25,917 nucleotides of DNA from an uncultured Vampirovibrio sp. (lineage in GTDB: Bacteria > Cyanobacteriota > Vampirovibrionia > Gastranaerophilales > Gastranaerophilaceae). The notes under the pieces are model-generated. The model ran no database searches. It was given only the letters and a program-made list of their open reading frames with translations, and was not told the origin of the DNA. The stretch is taken from the NCBI GenBank assembly GCA_910583725.1, contig CAJTXZ010000004.1:1-25917 (forward strand). Direction: 5' to 3'. Positions 8,238 to 15,846 of the stretch are shown piece after piece. Each line of letters starts with the position of its first letter. Within the stretch, counting starts at the first letter, position 1. The position numbers and the translations under genes are program-made.

Positions 8238-8726
8238 TTATTCAATGATTTTGCCCTCGATATAGTCAAATCTTCCTTCGCTAGCTGCCCTGATTACATC
8301 TTTTACCTTAAGATGCCTGGTTTCAGATGAAAAATCACACATACATTCAATTATATACATACACGCCTTTGCCTCTTTTTCCTCTTCATCATAAGGCGAG
8401 TCGCTCCTCAAGGGCATATATGCACCTTCCCATTCTTCCTCTGTAGCAATTTTTCTGAATTTATAATAATCATGCTTCCATTGATTGATAAACTCGGTAT
8501 ACTTTTTAGCATCTTCACCTGTTGTTACAATAATTGAGCCATACTGTATATTTGGCCACAAATCTCCATAACCAAGATAATCATGATGTACATTTTTTGA
8601 AAACGTTTTGTTTACCTCAGCTTTTCTTGAAAAATTTTCCGCCACACTTCTAATCTGTTCTATATCGCCGGATATCGTATAAACGCTCTTAAACGGTATA
8701 TTTGAAACTCCCGGATTAATTTTCAT
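8238..8726 (-). CDS. hypothetical protein (paralogue of the 7560-8033 product)
   Basis: Unknown function, 162 residues. It aligns with the downstream gene at both ends and through the VTTG-x-D-x-KKY block, while its middle is an unrelated acidic, Tyr/Trp-rich stretch (GYGDLWPNIQYGS, EEWEGAYMPLR). The leader is KINPGVSNIPFKSVY. The ribosome site AGAGGA is 5 bases from the ATG. The two genes run the same way but are 204 bases apart, and I see no further gene in that gap. The pattern fits an old tandem duplication with conserved ends and a fast-changing centre. It is divergent from mscL. Confidence 0.8.
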   Translation of the reverse strand: MKINPGVSNIPFKSVYTISGDIEQIRSVAENFSRKAEVNKTFSKNVHHDYLGYGDLWPNIQYGSIIVTTGEDAKKYTEFINQWKHDYYKFRKIATEEEWEGAYMPLRSDSPYDEEEKEAKACMYIIECMCDFSSETRHLKVKDVIRAASEGRFDYIEGKIIE

Positions 8727-8883
8727 TTTATCCTCTGATATGTATGACTTAAATATAAATACCGTAAATAAAAATTTTTGCTAATTTTAAAGATAATTTT
8801 TAAATAATTTTATGCTAAAATTGACAAAAAAACACCTTAAATGAGCCTTGTTTTAGCAAATACGGATAAAAAGGATATAAAAA

Positions 8884-9363
8884 ATGCTTGAAAAATTTAA
8901 AAAATGGACAGATGAATTCAAAACCTTTGCAATAAAAGGTAATGTAATTGATATGGCAGTCGGCATTATAATTGGTGCCGCCTTTGGAAAAATAGTTGAT
9001 TCTATGGTAAAAGACATAATTATGCCCCCTATGGGCTGGATTATGGGAAGGGTTGATTTTACAAACCTTTATTTAACCCTGCCAAACTATGACGGAAAAA
9101 TCATAAAATACCCCTCATTAGAAGCAGCACAATCTGCAGGTGCTGTCACTATTAATTACGGCCTTTTCATAAACACCCTTATAAGCTTTATATTTGTTGC
9201 CTTTGCAGTATTTTTGCTCATTAAATTTATTAACAAATTAAGAGCTGCTGTAGAAACTAAAAATGAAGCGCAGGGAGTTATTGACACAAAAACCTGCCCA
9301 AGATGTTTCTCCGCAATTAATATTAACGCAACAAAATGCCCGCATTGTACAGTGGATTTATAA
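8884..9363 (+). CDS. mscL: large-conductance mechanosensitive channel with C-terminal zinc ribbon
   Basis: Tension-gated pentameric channel of the inner membrane that releases solutes on osmotic downshock. The N-terminal helix and FAIKGNVIDMAVGIIIGAAF (residues 15-34) are the classic MscL start and TM1 pore helix. A periplasmic loop (55-90) precedes TM2 (about 92-116). The usual charged C-terminal bundle is replaced or extended by a four-Cys zinc ribbon: CPRC (138-141) and CPHC (152-155). Total 159 residues against ~136 for E. coli. The ribosome site is AAAAGGA. An extended -10 (TGCTAAAAT, 8813-8821) is a possible promoter. Other MscL proteins carry similar Cys tails as far as I recall; the role of the tail is unknown to me. 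Confidence 0.95.
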   Translation: MLEKFKKWTDEFKTFAIKGNVIDMAVGIIIGAAFGKIVDSMVKDIIMPPMGWIMGRVDFTNLYLTLPNYDGKIIKYPSLEAAQSAGAVTINYGLFINTLISFIFVAFAVFLLIKFINKLRAAVETKNEAQGVIDTKTCPRCFSAININATKCPHCTVDL

Positions 9364-9469
9364 TTCAGCATAAAATACTTCACATTAATTAACATGCCTT
9401 GCCTGCTCCAAAAGCATTATTTTTGTGATACCATTAAACTTATCAGACTAATAAACAAAGGAAAAAAGA

Positions 9470-10567
9470 ATGCTGAAAGCAGGAATAGTAGGGCTTCCAA
9501 ATGTTGGCAAATCAACCCTTTTTAATGCCCTCACATTATCCGCCAACGCGCAAAGCGCCAATTATCCGTTTTGCACAATAGAGCCAAATGTTGGCGTTGT
9601 AACCGTTCCGGATGAAAGACTCTACAAACTAAAAGATTTAGTAAAAACCGACACAGTTATCCCGACAGCAATTGAATTTGTCGATATTGCAGGCCTTGTA
9701 AAGGGCGCAAGCAAAGGTGAAGGTCTTGGAAACCAGTTCCTGCACAATATAAGAGAGGTTGATGCCATAATTCAGGTAGTAAGATGTTTTGATGACACTA
9801 ACACCATCCATGTGAACGGCAAAATTGACCCAATCGATGATATAGAGACAATTAATACAGAGCTTGCTCTTGCAGATATTTCAAGCCTTGAAAACCGCCT
9901 TAAAAGAATAGCAAAACAGGTAAAAGCGGGCGATAAAGATGCAGCCCTTGAAAATTCAATAATAGAAAGACTTATGACATACCTTGAAAAAGGTGTGTTC
10001 ATAAACGTTAAGGAAATATTCAACGAAGAAGAATTAAAAATATTGCATCATTTTCACCTCCTTATGACAAAACCTGTAATTTATTGCGCAAACGTGTCAG
10101 AAAATGAACTTGCCACAGGCAATGACTATGTTGAGCGTGTAAAAGAATATGCTAAAAAAAATAATGCAGAAGTTGTTATGATTTGCGCACAAATTGAAGC
10201 TGAACTTGTATCACTTGGCAAAGAAGAGGCTGAAAATTACCTAAAAGAGCTGGGTGTAGCATCTTCAGGCATAGAAAAGATGATAAAATCCGCCTATGAC
10301 ATTCTAAACCTTCAAACCTACATTACAGCAGGCGAAAAAGAAGTACGTGCCTGGACTATTACAAAAGGTACAAAAGCCCCACAAGCAGCCGGTGTCATCC
10401 ATACAGACTTTGAAAAAGGCTTCATTAAGGCAGAAGTTGTCTCATATGAAGATTTTATAAAAGCAGGAAGCTGGGCAGGCGCCAGAGAAAAAGGCACCGC
10501 AAGACTAGAAGGCAAAGATTACGTTGTTCAGGATGGCGATATTATGCTGTTCAGATTTAACAACTAA
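9470..10567 (+). CDS. ychF: ribosome-associated ATPase YchF/OLA1
   Basis: Obg-family P-loop ATPase that binds ribosomes and is linked to stress and redox responses; cytosolic. The G1 loop GLPNVGKS is at residues 8-15 and the G3/switch region DIAGLVKGASKGEGLGNQF at 72-90. The G4 position reads ANVSE (207-211) in place of NKxD, the hallmark that gives ATP over GTP preference. His114 matches the position used for hydrolysis in E. coli YchF and Cys35 matches its redox-sensitive Cys. A TGS domain closes the protein (about 280-363; VQDGDIMLFRF at the end). The length of 365 is typical. The ribosome site is AAAGGA. No terminator is evident before the next gene 106 bases on. Confidence 0.96.
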   Translation: MLKAGIVGLPNVGKSTLFNALTLSANAQSANYPFCTIEPNVGVVTVPDERLYKLKDLVKTDTVIPTAIEFVDIAGLVKGASKGEGLGNQFLHNIREVDAIIQVVRCFDDTNTIHVNGKIDPIDDIETINTELALADISSLENRLKRIAKQVKAGDKDAALENSIIERLMTYLEKGVFINVKEIFNEEELKILHHFHLLMTKPVIYCANVSENELATGNDYVERVKEYAKKNNAEVVMICAQIEAELVSLGKEEAENYLKELGVASSGIEKMIKSAYDILNLQTYITAGEKEVRAWTITKGTKAPQAAGVIHTDFEKGFIKAEVVSYEDFIKAGSWAGAREKGTARLEGKDYVVQDGDIMLFRFNN

Positions 10568-10673
10568 AAGCATTCCAATCAAAATCCAAAACACTTTTGT
10601 GCCCATAAACAAAAAGGCTTCCTGCCCCGGGCACCAAAAATACCTGAAAATTTTTATAGAAAAGGAGAATATT

Positions 10674-11060
10674 ATGAATTCATTTTTTTGCTCAATGTTT
10701 GCATTTTTATCTTTAGCTTCCTGCACTTTTACAAATAATGTTGCAGGTAATGAATACACTCTTATCAGCCCGAAATACCCTATGGACATTACTTTAGGGT
10801 TTAACAAAAAAGGCGGATACCATGGCCAGGCGCTAAACAGATACTTTGGCACATACAAAACCAATGGCGATACGGTTTCTTTTGAATATATGGCATCCAC
10901 CAAAATGGCAGGCTCACCAGAAGATATGAAGGCCGAGGATGAATATTTCAAAGATTTTGGCAAAGATATGAAATACAAATTTGACAATGGCAAAATGATT
11001 TTAAAATCTGCCGCAGGCAAGGAACTCATCTACCAAAAAACCGAAAATACAAAAAAATAA
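10674..11060 (+). CDS. META-domain (HslJ-like) lipoprotein
   Basis: Predicted envelope lipoprotein of 128 residues. A short hydrophobic leader ends in the lipobox LASC with Cys17 as lipidation site; the leader lacks the usual early Lys or Arg. The mature part follows the META-domain pattern: ITLGFNKKGGYHGQ, then NRYFGTYK, a hydrophobic strand, ASTKMAGSPEDM, an acidic E-x-YF helix, and a closing KMILKSAAGKELIYQ strand. META proteins are often heat- or stress-related and of uncertain activity. A longer reading frame begins upstream at 10524, inside ychF, but the AAAGGAGA site directly before 10674 and the lipobox settle the start. It may be read through from ychF and is followed by a strong terminator. 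Confidence 0.85.
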   Translation: MNSFFCSMFAFLSLASCTFTNNVAGNEYTLISPKYPMDITLGFNKKGGYHGQALNRYFGTYKTNGDTVSFEYMASTKMAGSPEDMKAEDEYFKDFGKDMKYKFDNGKMILKSAAGKELIYQKTENTKK

Positions 11061-11077
11061 ATTTTAATCTAATATGC

Positions 11078-11114
11078 GCCTGCCCGGAATGTTTAAAACC
11101 GGTGCAGGCTTTTT
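11078..11114 (+). terminator. rho-independent terminator after the META lipoprotein gene
   Basis: GCCTGCCCGG (11078-11087) pairs with CCGG-T-GCAGGC (11099-11109), with one bulged T, followed by five T. It closes the ychF/lipoprotein transcript. Confidence 0.9.
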
Positions 11115-11222
11115 AATCTCAAAATTTTTATCTTAAAAAAACAAAATCACTTTTTTATAATGGCAATTTTTTTTATTTTGGCGTTTTATATAAACCCAAA
11201 CAGAAGGAAGTATTAACAAAAA

Positions 11223-12182
11223 ATGAAGATAAATTTTTCACAAGCAGCATATAATATACAATACATTAGCCCAAAACCCGCACATATAAAGCAAAATAAT
11301 AAGACAGAAAAAAATATGGATGTAAATTTATATGGACTAAATGCGCTAAATAATTACAATCTTGCATTCACCAGAAAAAAATCCGCAGTTTATGTAATTG
11401 ATATAGAAACAGGTGAAAGAAAAAGGTATAACACACAAAGCAAAGCTGCAGACGCCTCAAAAATGCGGCAGCCGTGTATTTCAAGAGCAATAAACAATGA
11501 AGAAGGTTACGGCAAAGCCGGAAAATATATATTTATTGATGCATCCATTGTTGAAACAATTGACAAAAACGGCAATCCTCATCCGCACGAAAAAAGAATC
11601 AAAGAAATAATTAAACAATTCATACCGCAAGACACAGCTTATTATGCCGTAAATAAAAATGACCCGAAAGACTGTATCTTCTTTAAAAATAACCAAGAAC
11701 TTCTAGACGGTCTTAAAACCACACGCTCAAACCTAAACAAGTATATTTCAGGTGAAACAAATAACATCAGAGGCCGAATCTTGATACCGGCAGATGAAAT
11801 TGAATACACAGATAAATCCGGCGCTACAGGCCTTGATGAGAAAAAAATAAAGCAGATATTAAGGAGCAAAAAACCCGCCAGCCAGAATGTTGCGCTTTAC
11901 ATTTACAAAACCAGTGGAAAACTTGATTTTTATCTAACCGAAACAGAGGCAGCAAAAGAATTCGGTTTTACAAAACAAGCAATAAACGGTCGAATCAAGG
12001 AGGGTAGATTAAAAATCCGCGGCAATATTGTAATAAAAGCTGACGATATAGAATACACAAACAAAAATGGTAAACAAAAAATAGACAAAGCTAAACTTAA
12101 GGCTATACTTAAAAAAAACCTTCCGCCATATAAACTGGAAATGATAGATTTTGATGAATTAATTCAATCTCTGGAAACTTAA
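11223..12182 (+). CDS. orphan protein with three ~80-residue modules
   Basis: Not recognised as a named family. After a disordered leader (1-50, ending in NLAFTRKK) the protein consists of three tandem modules at about 55-133, 138-215 and 224-298. Each starts with a short strand (VYVID, YYAVN, LYIYK), passes a helix-turn-helix-like part (KAADASKMRQPCISRAI in module 1, EAAKEFGFTKQAINGRI in module 3), then a basic strand (GKYIFI, GRILIP, GNIVIK), an A-x-x-IE turn, a [DN]K-[NS]-G hairpin and a helix with KIK-x-IL. The middle helix resembles the NUMOD1-type DNA-binding repeats of homing endonucleases, but no GIY-YIG, HNH or LAGLIDADG nuclease is present. A DNA-binding regulator is a fair guess only. 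The GAAGGAAG ribosome site is rather far (about 12 bases) from the ATG. Confidence 0.75.
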   Translation: MKINFSQAAYNIQYISPKPAHIKQNNKTEKNMDVNLYGLNALNNYNLAFTRKKSAVYVIDIETGERKRYNTQSKAADASKMRQPCISRAINNEEGYGKAGKYIFIDASIVETIDKNGNPHPHEKRIKEIIKQFIPQDTAYYAVNKNDPKDCIFFKNNQELLDGLKTTRSNLNKYISGETNNIRGRILIPADEIEYTDKSGATGLDEKKIKQILRSKKPASQNVALYIYKTSGKLDFYLTETEAAKEFGFTKQAINGRIKEGRLKIRGNIVIKADDIEYTNKNGKQKIDKAKLKAILKKNLPPYKLEMIDFDELIQSLET

Positions 12183-12264
12183 ACAGATATTAGTAACATT
12201 TATAATTCATTTTAGGCCGTAATATTTAAACATGCCTTTAAACACACCAAAAACCTTAAAAACT

Positions 12265-12720
12265 TTATCCGGCCAAATACTCGATATACTTTTCAAGCAC
12301 ACTGTAACCGTCATAAAGCTCTCCAAGCTTCAAAAGAGAATTATTAGCCTGTAAAAATTTTAATTCCTTAACGCGAATTTCAAAAATATTATCAGAATGC
12401 ATTTTTTTAAGTGCATCACCCGTCTTTGACCATTCTATAAGGGTTTCAAGCTCATTTACCATAGAACGATAGGTTGTTTCCTCCAAGGGTTTTAAATTAT
12501 ACTGCTTTAAAAGCCCTGCTTCCGAGTTTGAGACCCTGGAGTTTACAGCGCTAAAGCCAAAAATTTTCTTAATCACCATATAATTATTGGCAATTTCCTT
12601 TTGCCGCGGGGAGATTCTGCTCTTTTTAAATAAGCTCTGCAGGCTGATATTTTCAAACTCAGCACTTGTGTTTGAAAAATTTTTTCCGTATAACTGTTGT
12701 CTGTTGCCTAAAGAGTACAT
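12265..12720 (-). CDS. hypothetical protein, 151 residues, helical
   Basis: Not recognised. Basic, mostly helical and soluble; no Cys, signal peptide or membrane span. The N-terminus (YSLGNRQQLYGKNFSN) is polar. Motif-like segments such as SPRQKEIANNYMVIKKIFGF and ELETLIEWSKTGDALKKM suggest a helical bundle. It is downstream of the 781-residue gene in the same direction, 109 bases apart, and could be co-transcribed with it. An AAGG ribosome site lies 5 bases before the ATG. It is convergent with the three-module gene. Confidence 0.65.
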   Translation of the reverse strand: MYSLGNRQQLYGKNFSNTSAEFENISLQSLFKKSRISPRQKEIANNYMVIKKIFGFSAVNSRVSNSEAGLLKQYNLKPLEETTYRSMVNELETLIEWSKTGDALKKMHSDNIFEIRVKELKFLQANNSLLKLGELYDGYSVLEKYIEYLAG

Positions 12721-12829
12721 TTCGGCCTTAATTATTTCCTTAAAATCTTTCCTTTGATAATCATATGAAAAAATATTAAAAAAATAAATAAAACATTAAG
12801 AAAACTTTAAAAAAATTTACGCCCCGCTA

Positions 12830-15175
12830 TTATGATGTTTTAAGAGCATCGCTATAAGCCTTCTCCTGATGGAATAAATCAACAAATTTTTCTGCAATAA
12901 TCTTGCGCCGAAATATGTCATATTGCAGCATGCACTCTGCACTTGCTCCATATTTCTTCATAAAATCATCCAGTGCATCTATCATTTTAAGCTGCACATC
13001 CACGCTGCTATGCAATTGAACTTCTGCCTTTAAAAACTGCGTTTCTATTGTCTGATAAGCCTGATGAGACCCAATAGGCTTATTATACTTATGATACAGC
13101 TGCTCAAGCTTTGAAAAATCAGGTTTATTCTTAATTAGAACATAGCTGCCGTCTGATATTTCTATCGGATGTTCCCCGCAGGGCCTCGTATTAAGTTCCT
13201 TTGCAATAGCAGCTAACTCTTCATATCTAAGTCCAAAAAACTTTTCTGCTCCGGTATACGCCTCGCTTGCTTCATATAAAACATCAGCCAATGCCTGTTC
13301 CATTGCCCTGTTACATCTAAAAAGTTCATCCTCTGCTGCCACTTTACTTATCTGTTTAGATATATATTGACCATCCTTCATAGTAATCTGAAACGGGTTT
13401 TCAACCATATTGCACAACAAATTTAAAGCATGCTCATCCTTTAAATTTTCCCTGATATAACCCGTGTATTCATCAAGAAAAGCTTTCGGCAAAAAACTAT
13501 AGTGTTTATAATAATTGTTAAAAATTCTATCTAGTCCGGCACCTGCCGCTTTGATATCAATTTCTTTTTTCTCTCTAGCTTTTTTATCATCCAAAACTCC
13601 GCACAATCTCGTATCTGCAGACTTTTTGCCTCTGTGCGCACGCTTTTCTGCTGTTTGTTTTTTAATGTTTGCACGCCTGTCTAAAATCTCTGTCTTTAGA
13701 TTATCAAAGTCCATGCCATCAAAGGAATCATTGAGTTTTTTATATGATTTTTTAATTTCATCCCCTAGTTTTATACCATCTTCAGAGTATTTTTGCCAAA
13801 AAGCAGTCATTATCTTTTTTTGAAATTCGGAAAAATTTCCCTCACGGTAAAAAAGCCCGTTAGGATTGTGAAAATTGTTTTCACGCATAAATTCTGACAT
13901 ATGCTCTCTAATTTCAGGACACTTGTTCCACGCATCAATCATTGCAAGCCTCTGCCTTTCAGAGCCTGACTGCATTTTTTCAATTAAGGCAGATTTTTCT
14001 TCGGCCGATAAATTCTGCCACCTGGCAATTTGCCCATGAATTCTCTTTTTGTTAAGCGCCTCTTTTTCATTATCAGAAAGCCCTGCCTCAAAAATTTCTA
14101 AATTTTTCCTTGCCCACTCTAGATATAAAGAATCTTTATCAAGAGATGTTTTAAGCTTTGTACCTCCGTTTTTCTTATTGCACACACTCTTAATTGGCTT
14201 ATCGGAAGAATCTTCCAAAGGCAAAACAGGAACATCCACTGTGTCTTGCCTATTTTGTACAGCTTCGTGCTTCTTATTGGTCTCCTTATCAGACTTCTTA
14301 TACGCCCTTAAAAGCTTTATCTTACTATCCTGCGCTTCCAGCATGGCAAGTTTTTCTTCATGGGGCAAAGAATTCCACCAGTTTTCAAGAGACAATAAGG
14401 CCTTTTTGCTCTTCTCAAGCCTTTCTTCGGCTGATAAATTATCCCAATATTCCCTTAAGCCTTGCGCTACCTTTGCGCCCATTTTATCGCTGTACCCTTC
14501 TCTGGTAGATTCTAAAGAGCGCTTATATTCAGGGTTTTGCCTTATTCCAAGGGAAGATAAAACTTCATATGTTATATATTTTTTATCTTCATTCTTAAAA
14601 ACAGGATTCAAATCCTTGTCTAAATCTTCATTTATTTGGTCTTTAGTCTTATTTTCAAGAAAAACTTTCTTTAAAAGATATACTGTTAAGTCCTCACCGC
14701 TCTGCAAAATACCGCTGCCCTCAGCCTCTAAATCAGGCTCCATTATGCGCGCTTCATATAAAAAACCTGTCTTAGCCTTTGTTTCAGACACTTCCCTTAA
14801 GTCAGCAAATAAAGACTCATCAGGATAAAGCTCCTTTACTTCATCAGTGTTCTCTGCTAAAATTAATTCTTCATAAGCTCCATACTGTGCTGAAAGCGGG
14901 GTTATTGCCTTCCTTTCATCTAAAGGAAGCGAATCAATATATCTTCTTACAGTAACTGGCATTATATCTTTATTTCTGGCGTAAAAAGCCTCTAAACTCT
15001 TATCAGTTCTTGCTTCAAAGGATAGATAATATGACGCCGGATAACTTAGAAGCGGATTAGTGCTCACAGCAGAGTTTTTCAGACTCAAAGGCGTAAAAGT
15101 CTTATTACAAAAGCTTTTCTTCCTATCTTGAAGAGCTTGAATACGATAATTTTGAGCGATATTTAAAACTTTCAT
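12830..15175 (-). CDS. large orphan protein (781 residues) with recurring W-x2-L-S-x2-E motifs
   Basis: Not recognised. A Ser/Asn-rich leader runs to residue ~50 and includes YYLSFEAR (49-56), similar in form to the leaders of other orphans here. A short motif, aromatic-x2-L-[SP]-x2-E-[KR], recurs: YIDSLPLDER (79-88), YWDNLSAEER (243-252), WWNSLPHEEK (266-275), AGLSDNEKEA (364-373) and RWQNLSAEEK (385-394). Each heads a charged helix. The region 295-345 is a Lys/Asp-rich linker. The C-terminal half (from about 540) is helical with scattered Cys and a KPIGSHQAYQTIETQF segment. No signal peptide, transmembrane helix or enzyme motif is visible. Codon use resembles its neighbours. No clear ribosome site is seen. 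It is divergent from ndk, with a small hairpin (15206-15222) in its leader. Confidence 0.75.
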   Translation of the reverse strand: MKVLNIAQNYRIQALQDRKKSFCNKTFTPLSLKNSAVSTNPLLSYPASYYLSFEARTDKSLEAFYARNKDIMPVTVRRYIDSLPLDERKAITPLSAQYGAYEELILAENTDEVKELYPDESLFADLREVSETKAKTGFLYEARIMEPDLEAEGSGILQSGEDLTVYLLKKVFLENKTKDQINEDLDKDLNPVFKNEDKKYITYEVLSSLGIRQNPEYKRSLESTREGYSDKMGAKVAQGLREYWDNLSAEERLEKSKKALLSLENWWNSLPHEEKLAMLEAQDSKIKLLRAYKKSDKETNKKHEAVQNRQDTVDVPVLPLEDSSDKPIKSVCNKKNGGTKLKTSLDKDSLYLEWARKNLEIFEAGLSDNEKEALNKKRIHGQIARWQNLSAEEKSALIEKMQSGSERQRLAMIDAWNKCPEIREHMSEFMRENNFHNPNGLFYREGNFSEFQKKIMTAFWQKYSEDGIKLGDEIKKSYKKLNDSFDGMDFDNLKTEILDRRANIKKQTAEKRAHRGKKSADTRLCGVLDDKKAREKKEIDIKAAGAGLDRIFNNYYKHYSFLPKAFLDEYTGYIRENLKDEHALNLLCNMVENPFQITMKDGQYISKQISKVAAEDELFRCNRAMEQALADVLYEASEAYTGAEKFFGLRYEELAAIAKELNTRPCGEHPIEISDGSYVLIKNKPDFSKLEQLYHKYNKPIGSHQAYQTIETQFLKAEVQLHSSVDVQLKMIDALDDFMKKYGASAECMLQYDIFRRKIIAEKFVDLFHQEKAYSDALKTS

Positions 15176-15316
15176 ACCACATTAAAACCTGTGAATAAAA
15201 TTTTTTGCCCTTTTTTAGGGCATAATATATTATTACTGAAAATTTGTTTCGATTTTTTCTTACACAAAGTGCGCATAATTATAATTTTTGCTGGTTTTGG
15301 CAATTTCATATATTAT

Positions 15317-15345
15317 TTTAACTTTTAGTACTTTTGTTATATAAT
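15317..15345 (+). promoter_or_regulatory. likely promoter of ndk-tgt
   Basis: A consensus TATAAT (15340-15345) lies 38 bases before the ndk start, with a poor -35 (TTTAAC, 15317-15322) at 17-base spacing. The region is AT-rich, so the -35 is uncertain. Confidence 0.5.
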
Positions 15346-15382
15346 ACTCGTAAAATAAGCACTATATAAGGGGAAAAGTATT

Positions 15383-15835
15383 ATGGAAAGAACGTTTGCG
15401 GCACTAAAACCTGATGCAGTTAAAAGAGGCTTGATAGGCAAAATCCTCTCCCGCTTTGAAGATAAGGGGTACAAGATTATTGCAATGAAGCTTGTTAATG
15501 TTACAAAAGAATTAGCTGCAAAGCATTACGCAGAGCACGTTGGCAAACCTTTCTATGATTCTTTAATTGAATATATAACATCCGGCCCGGTTTTAGCTAT
15601 GATTTTGGAAGGCGAAAATGCAATCCTTGGCGTGAGGCACATTGTAGGCAAGACAAACCCGGATGACGCTGATGTAGGCTCAATCAGGGCTGATTTTTGT
15701 ACAGTAAAAGAATACAATGCAGTCCATGCCTCAGACTGCCCTGAAAGCGCCAAAAGAGAGATGGGGCTTTGGTTTAGCCCCGATGAAATTTGCGATAATT
15801 ACAAAACCATGTCTGAAATAGTTATGGGAGTATAG
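15383..15835 (+). CDS. ndk: nucleoside diphosphate kinase
   Basis: Transfers the terminal phosphate between nucleoside tri- and diphosphates through a phosphohistidine; cytosolic, maintains (d)NTP pools. At 150 residues it is close to the family norm. TFAALKPDAVKRGLIGKIL (4-22) is the standard first strand and helix. RHIVGKTNP-DDA (85-96) contains the nucleotide-binding Arg and Thr. NAVHASD (112-118) holds the active-site His115. The next segment CPESAKREMGLWF is the usual closing helix. The AAGGGG ribosome site and a TATAAT box precede it. The stop lies 11 bases before tgt. Confidence 0.97.
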   Translation: MERTFAALKPDAVKRGLIGKILSRFEDKGYKIIAMKLVNVTKELAAKHYAEHVGKPFYDSLIEYITSGPVLAMILEGENAILGVRHIVGKTNPDDADVGSIRADFCTVKEYNAVHASDCPESAKREMGLWFSPDEICDNYKTMSEIVMGV

Positions 15836-15846
15836 TTTCAAGCTTT

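Noticed and set aside
10505..11029. 174-residue minus-strand frame over the lipoprotein gene
   Set aside because: Antisense of a gene with a lipobox, META motifs, ribosome site and terminator on the plus strand.
14049..14828. 259-residue plus-strand frame rich in Ser, Leu and Phe
   Set aside because: It is the antisense of the 781-residue orphan; the composition is that of a reverse-complement shadow and there is no ribosome site.
15206..15222. Terminator hairpin between the 781-residue orphan and ndk
   Set aside because: The TGCCCT/AGGGCA stem has no T-run after it on either strand and no upstream gene reads into it; perhaps a leader hairpin of the minus-strand gene.
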